From Bacteriovoracaceae bacterium (GTDB lineage Bacteria; Bdellovibrionota; UBA1018), in NCBI GenBank assembly GCA_947475645.1, contig CANJNU010000022.1, positions 1 to 8,292 of the forward strand: a stretch of 8,292 bases of DNA, given 5' to 3'. Positions 6,495 to 8,292 of this stretch are shown here, in pieces. Positions within the stretch are counted from its first letter, which is position 1. Every line of letters begins with the position of its first letter. Made by a program: the position numbers and the translations under genes. The notes beneath the pieces were generated by a model. That model was given only the letters and a program-made list of their open reading frames with translations. It had not been told where the DNA came from and made no database searches.

Positions 6495-7181
6495 TTAGGT
6501 CTCTGACTTTGGCGCAAGCAAGGCGGCTACCGGAGCAAATGTTTTGCGATGAGCCTCGCATGGGCCCCATTTTTTAAGAGCTTGCTGATGAACCGGCGTA
6601 GAGTAACCCTTATGTTCTGCAAAGGAATAACCCGGAAAGCGAAGATTCAGATCTCGCATTTGCCGGTCACGGTAAACCTTTGCAACGATCGATGCAGCAG
6701 CAATACTGAGGCACTTTAAGTCGCCCTTAACGATCGCAGTGGCAGAATGAACAAGTGTTTTTGGAATCCGATTTCCGTCCACGAGAACATGAACCGGACC
6801 CAGAGCCACCACTTTCTCTAAGCAAGCTTCGACCGCTCGACTCATGGCCAAATGGGCGGCGTGATAGATATTCATACGATCGATCTCTTCGACGCTCGCC
6901 TCACCCACTGCCCACGACAACGCCCAATCTTGAATGAAGGGTTCCAAACGCTCGCGCGCTTCCGGACGGAGACACTTGCTATCGCGTACGTCTTTTAGCC
7001 AGGACAGGGAAGGATCATCTAGAGGTTGAATTCCATTGATGGGAAAAGGCAAGAGCACTGCGCCCGCCACCACCGACCCCGCCAAACATCCTCGACCCAC
7101 CTCGTCTACACCGACAATCCAAGCAGAAGGATACCCCGCTTGATTCTCAAAACTAAGATCAGGCCTTAAACGAGAACTCAC
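6495..7181 (-). CDS. rnhB: Ribonuclease HII
   Basis: RNase HII cleaves RNA in RNA/DNA hybrids and starts removal of single ribonucleotides misincorporated in DNA. The 228-residue product is complete and slightly longer than E. coli's (198). The catalytic set is present: D26 and E27 in VGVDEVGRG (23-31), D135 in LVDGN (133-137), and D154 in VKGD (151-154), followed by SIAAASIVAKVYRDR. FAEHKGYSTPVH (187-198) is also typical. Translation starts at a GTG (7179-7181) with GGGG 8 bases upstream. There is no other good start before the family core. The ribosome binding site touches the T-run of the rplS terminator, so expression probably depends on read-through. yraN follows after 18 bases. Confidence 0.97.
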   Translation of the reverse strand: MSSRLRPDLSFENQAGYPSAWIVGVDEVGRGCLAGSVVAGAVLLPFPINGIQPLDDPSLSWLKDVRDSKCLRPEARERLEPFIQDWALSWAVGEASVEEIDRMNIYHAAHLAMSRAVEACLEKVVALGPVHVLVDGNRIPKTLVHSATAIVKGDLKCLSIAAASIVAKVYRDRQMRDLNLRFPGYSFAEHKGYSTPVHQQALKKWGPCEAHRKTFAPVAALLAPKSET

Positions 7182-7189
7182 AATGATTA

Positions 7190-7193
7190 CCCC
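7190..7193 (-). promoter_or_regulatory. Ribosome binding site of rnhB abutting a terminator
   Basis: GGGG lies 8 bases before the GTG start of rnhB and directly follows the T-run of the rplS terminator. No room for a promoter is left between the terminator and this site. Confidence 0.55.
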
Positions 7194-7230
7194 AAAAAAA
7201 ATTCGGCCAGAGAAATTCTCTGGCCGAATT
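7194..7230 (-). terminator. Strong intrinsic terminator after rplS
   Basis: The arms at 7200-7214 and 7216-7230 are perfect reverse complements over 15 bases around a single central base, so in RNA about 13 pairs with a 5-base loop. The core is GC-rich (CGGCCAGAG). On the minus strand a run of seven T (7194-7200) follows. The hairpin begins 28 bases after the rplS stop codon. It is a textbook rho-independent terminator for a ribosomal protein transcript, though rnhB starts only 12 bases beyond it. Confidence 0.92.
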
Positions 7231-7258
7231 CAACGATCAACTCGAATCAGCCTGAAGA

Positions 7259-7735
7259 TTACTTAGCTTTCGCAGCCTTAGCAGCCTTCGCAGCTTTTGC
7301 AGCAGCCTTCGCAGCGGCAGAAACGTTAGTTTCAACTTCGCGCTCGATCTTAGCTGCTTTGCCTTCCAAGCCGCGAATGTAGTAAAGTTTAGCGCGGCGA
7401 ACGCGCCCACTTTGCACAAGCTCAACTTTTGCAATTTTAGGAGAGGTTTCAACGAAAATTCTCTCCACGCCTACACCGTGAGAAATTTTACGGACGTTAA
7501 ACGACTTTCCACCGGCATGATTGCCGCGAGCAATTACAAGGCCTTCATAAGGCTGAACGCGCTCTTTATCGCCTTCCTTAATCTTCACATGCACGCGTAC
7601 GGTATCGCCTGCTTTGAACTCAGGAAGCTCAACTTTAGGGACACTATTGGTTACAGCAGCAACACGGGCAGCAAGTCCGGTTTGCTTAGCGGTAGCGTTT
7701 CTAGAAGTGCGACGGTATTTTGTTTTAGTTTTCAT
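7259..7735 (-). CDS. rplS: 50S ribosomal protein L19 with Ala/Lys tail
   Basis: L19 lies at the interface of the large and small ribosomal subunits. The core (about 39-131) is clear: [46 protein letters not shown], and [18 protein letters not shown]. The protein is 158 residues, against 115 in E. coli. About 20 extra basic residues stand at the N-terminus ([17 protein letters not shown]), and a 19-residue Ala/Lys tail (140-158) is added at the end. The ATG at 7733-7735 has no clear Shine-Dalgarno, only an A-rich leader (AAAGAAAAA). No later ATG or GTG would give a better start. The 71-base gap to the upstream methyltransferase gene holds a 6-bp hairpin (7785-7801) with no T-run. I found no convincing promoter there, so co-transcription with the upstream gene is likely. 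Confidence 0.97.
   Translation of the reverse strand: MKTKTKYRRTSRNATAKQTGLAARVAAVTNSVPKVELPEFKAGDTVRVHVKIKEGDKERVQPYEGLVIARGNHAGGKSFNVRKISHGVGVERIFVETSPKIAKVELVQSGRVRRAKLYYIRGLEGKAAKIEREVETNVSAAAKAAAKAAKAAKAAKAK
7262..7318 (-). repeat. Short AAK-coding repeat in the rplS tail
   Basis: These 19 codons are only Ala and Lys, in AAK or AAAK units of 9 or 12 bases with mixed synonymous codons (GCT, GCG, GCA, AAG, AAA). Codon variation shows the peptide pattern is kept rather than being a fresh DNA slippage product. Confidence 0.75.
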
Positions 7736-7784
7736 AAAATAATTTTTCTTTTTTAAGCCTGATTTTCAGCCTAGCACATTGACA

Positions 7785-7801
7785 CTCGAAAAAACTTCGA
7801 G
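7785..7801 (-). other. Small hairpin in the rplS leader
   Basis: CTCGAA and TTCGAG pair over 6 bases with a 5-base loop, 5 bases after the methyltransferase stop codon. On the minus strand no T-run follows, so it is not an intrinsic terminator. It might be an mRNA processing or stability element, or chance. Confidence 0.3.
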
Positions 7802-7806
7802 CCGGT

Positions 7807-8292
7807 TTAGTGTCCAAACAAGCGATCCAAAATAATTGCGGCCGCTGCTCGAACCGAAAGGTGATTATACCCTTCGCTACTTTCTGGACCTTCCGGCCCG
7901 TAAATCGGAGCCAGGATCCGATCTACCGCGGGATGGAAGGATTCCGGAATTCCCCAGCCCGTTCCGAACACCAAGAGAACTGGGCGTCCATCGGGGCCTC
8001 GACTCTCCAACTCCTGACGATAGTCAGCATAGCTGATTGAATTCGAGTAGGGTCGCGCATCCGTTAAAACCACTTCGGGCTCCTTTTGATGCGCTTCACG
8101 GATGGCGGACTTCACTTCGTCGAAATTGCTTACCCTTCGGACCAGAGAAACCGCCTCAACGCGATCCGGATGGTGTACTTGAGCAAATTCAGATCTCCAA
8201 TATTGAAGAATCCGTTCAACGATCCCATTTTGGTCTTCGAGTGGAGTAACCAGAAAGTATTGCGTTACTCCAAACGTTCGGGCCGACCTTGA
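7807..8292 (-). CDS. SPOUT-type SAM-dependent RNA methyltransferase (PF09936-like), C-terminal part
   Basis: The frame is open from the right window edge, giving 161 residues and a TAA at 7807-7809; the start lies outside. The family is about 190 residues, so some 25-30 N-terminal residues are missing. Visible signatures are SARTFGVTQYFLVTPL (3-18), a YWRSEFAQVHHPDRVEAV stretch (31-48), LLVFGTGWGIPE (106-117), RILAPIYG (125-132), and the C-terminal knot GYNHLSVRAAAAIILDRL (141-158). This matches the SPOUT-like methyltransferase family usually encoded between trmD and rplS, which agrees with rplS being next. The RNA target of the family is not established. A GTG at 8113-8115 could be mistaken for the start, but the conserved sequence clearly continues upstream of it. 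trmD is predicted just beyond the right edge. Confidence 0.92.
   Translation of the reverse strand, partial: SRSARTFGVTQYFLVTPLEDQNGIVERILQYWRSEFAQVHHPDRVEAVSLVRRVSNFDEVKSAIREAHQKEPEVVLTDARPYSNSISYADYRQELESRGPDGRPVLLVFGTGWGIPESFHPAVDRILAPIYGPEGPESSEGYNHLSVRAAAAIILDRLFGH

Noticed and set aside
7237..7452. Leu/Lys/Arg-rich 71-codon ORF on the minus strand
   Set aside because: It is a shifted-frame reading of the rplS tail repeat, so its apparent pattern is derived from the Ala/Lys codons.
8113..8115. GTG as the start of the right-edge methyltransferase
   Set aside because: The same frame is open to 8292 and encodes conserved family sequence, so the true start is outside the window.

Overview
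The window looks like a housekeeping stretch of a Gram-negative chromosome. It is probably from a Bdellovibrio-like or other delta-proteobacterial lineage, an inference from two things: an outer-membrane LPS transporter gene (lptD), and the order SPOUT RNA methyltransferase (PF09936 type) - rplS - rnhB - yraN, which is common in those groups. Base composition looks fairly even. Coding density is high and no gap exceeds about 135 bases. I saw no tRNA, rRNA, CRISPR array, insertion sequence or phage gene.

All genes but one run leftward (minus strand). Reading in their direction from the right edge: the C-terminal 161 residues of the RNA methyltransferase (cut by the window end), ribosomal protein L19 (rplS) with an Ala/Lys tail, a strong intrinsic terminator, RNase HII (rnhB), and the YraN/UPF0102 nuclease-fold protein, ending in a second hairpin terminator. 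A small STAS-domain gene (5699-6055) is the only plus-strand gene. It converges on yraN and diverges from rsmI.

The second leftward group is rsmI (16S rRNA ribose methylation), a short gap with a candidate promoter and a doubtful 36-codon ORF, then accD (acetyl-CoA carboxylase beta), lptD, a SIS-domain protein of the UPF0309 type, and the N-terminal 144 residues of surE (cut by the left edge). accD overlaps the start of lptD, and lptD overlaps the SIS gene by the four bases ATGA. These three are therefore likely translated from one mRNA, which ties fatty-acid precursor supply to outer-membrane LPS assembly.

The first group serves ribosome and RNA metabolism. The second joins an rRNA modification gene to envelope lipid genes. 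Nothing in the window amounts to a clear new system. The best leads are regulatory (a terminator abutting the rnhB ribosome binding site, and a terminator built into the yraN coding end), the coupling of an uncharacterised SIS protein to lptD, and an isolated STAS protein lacking the usual Asp before its phospho-site serine.
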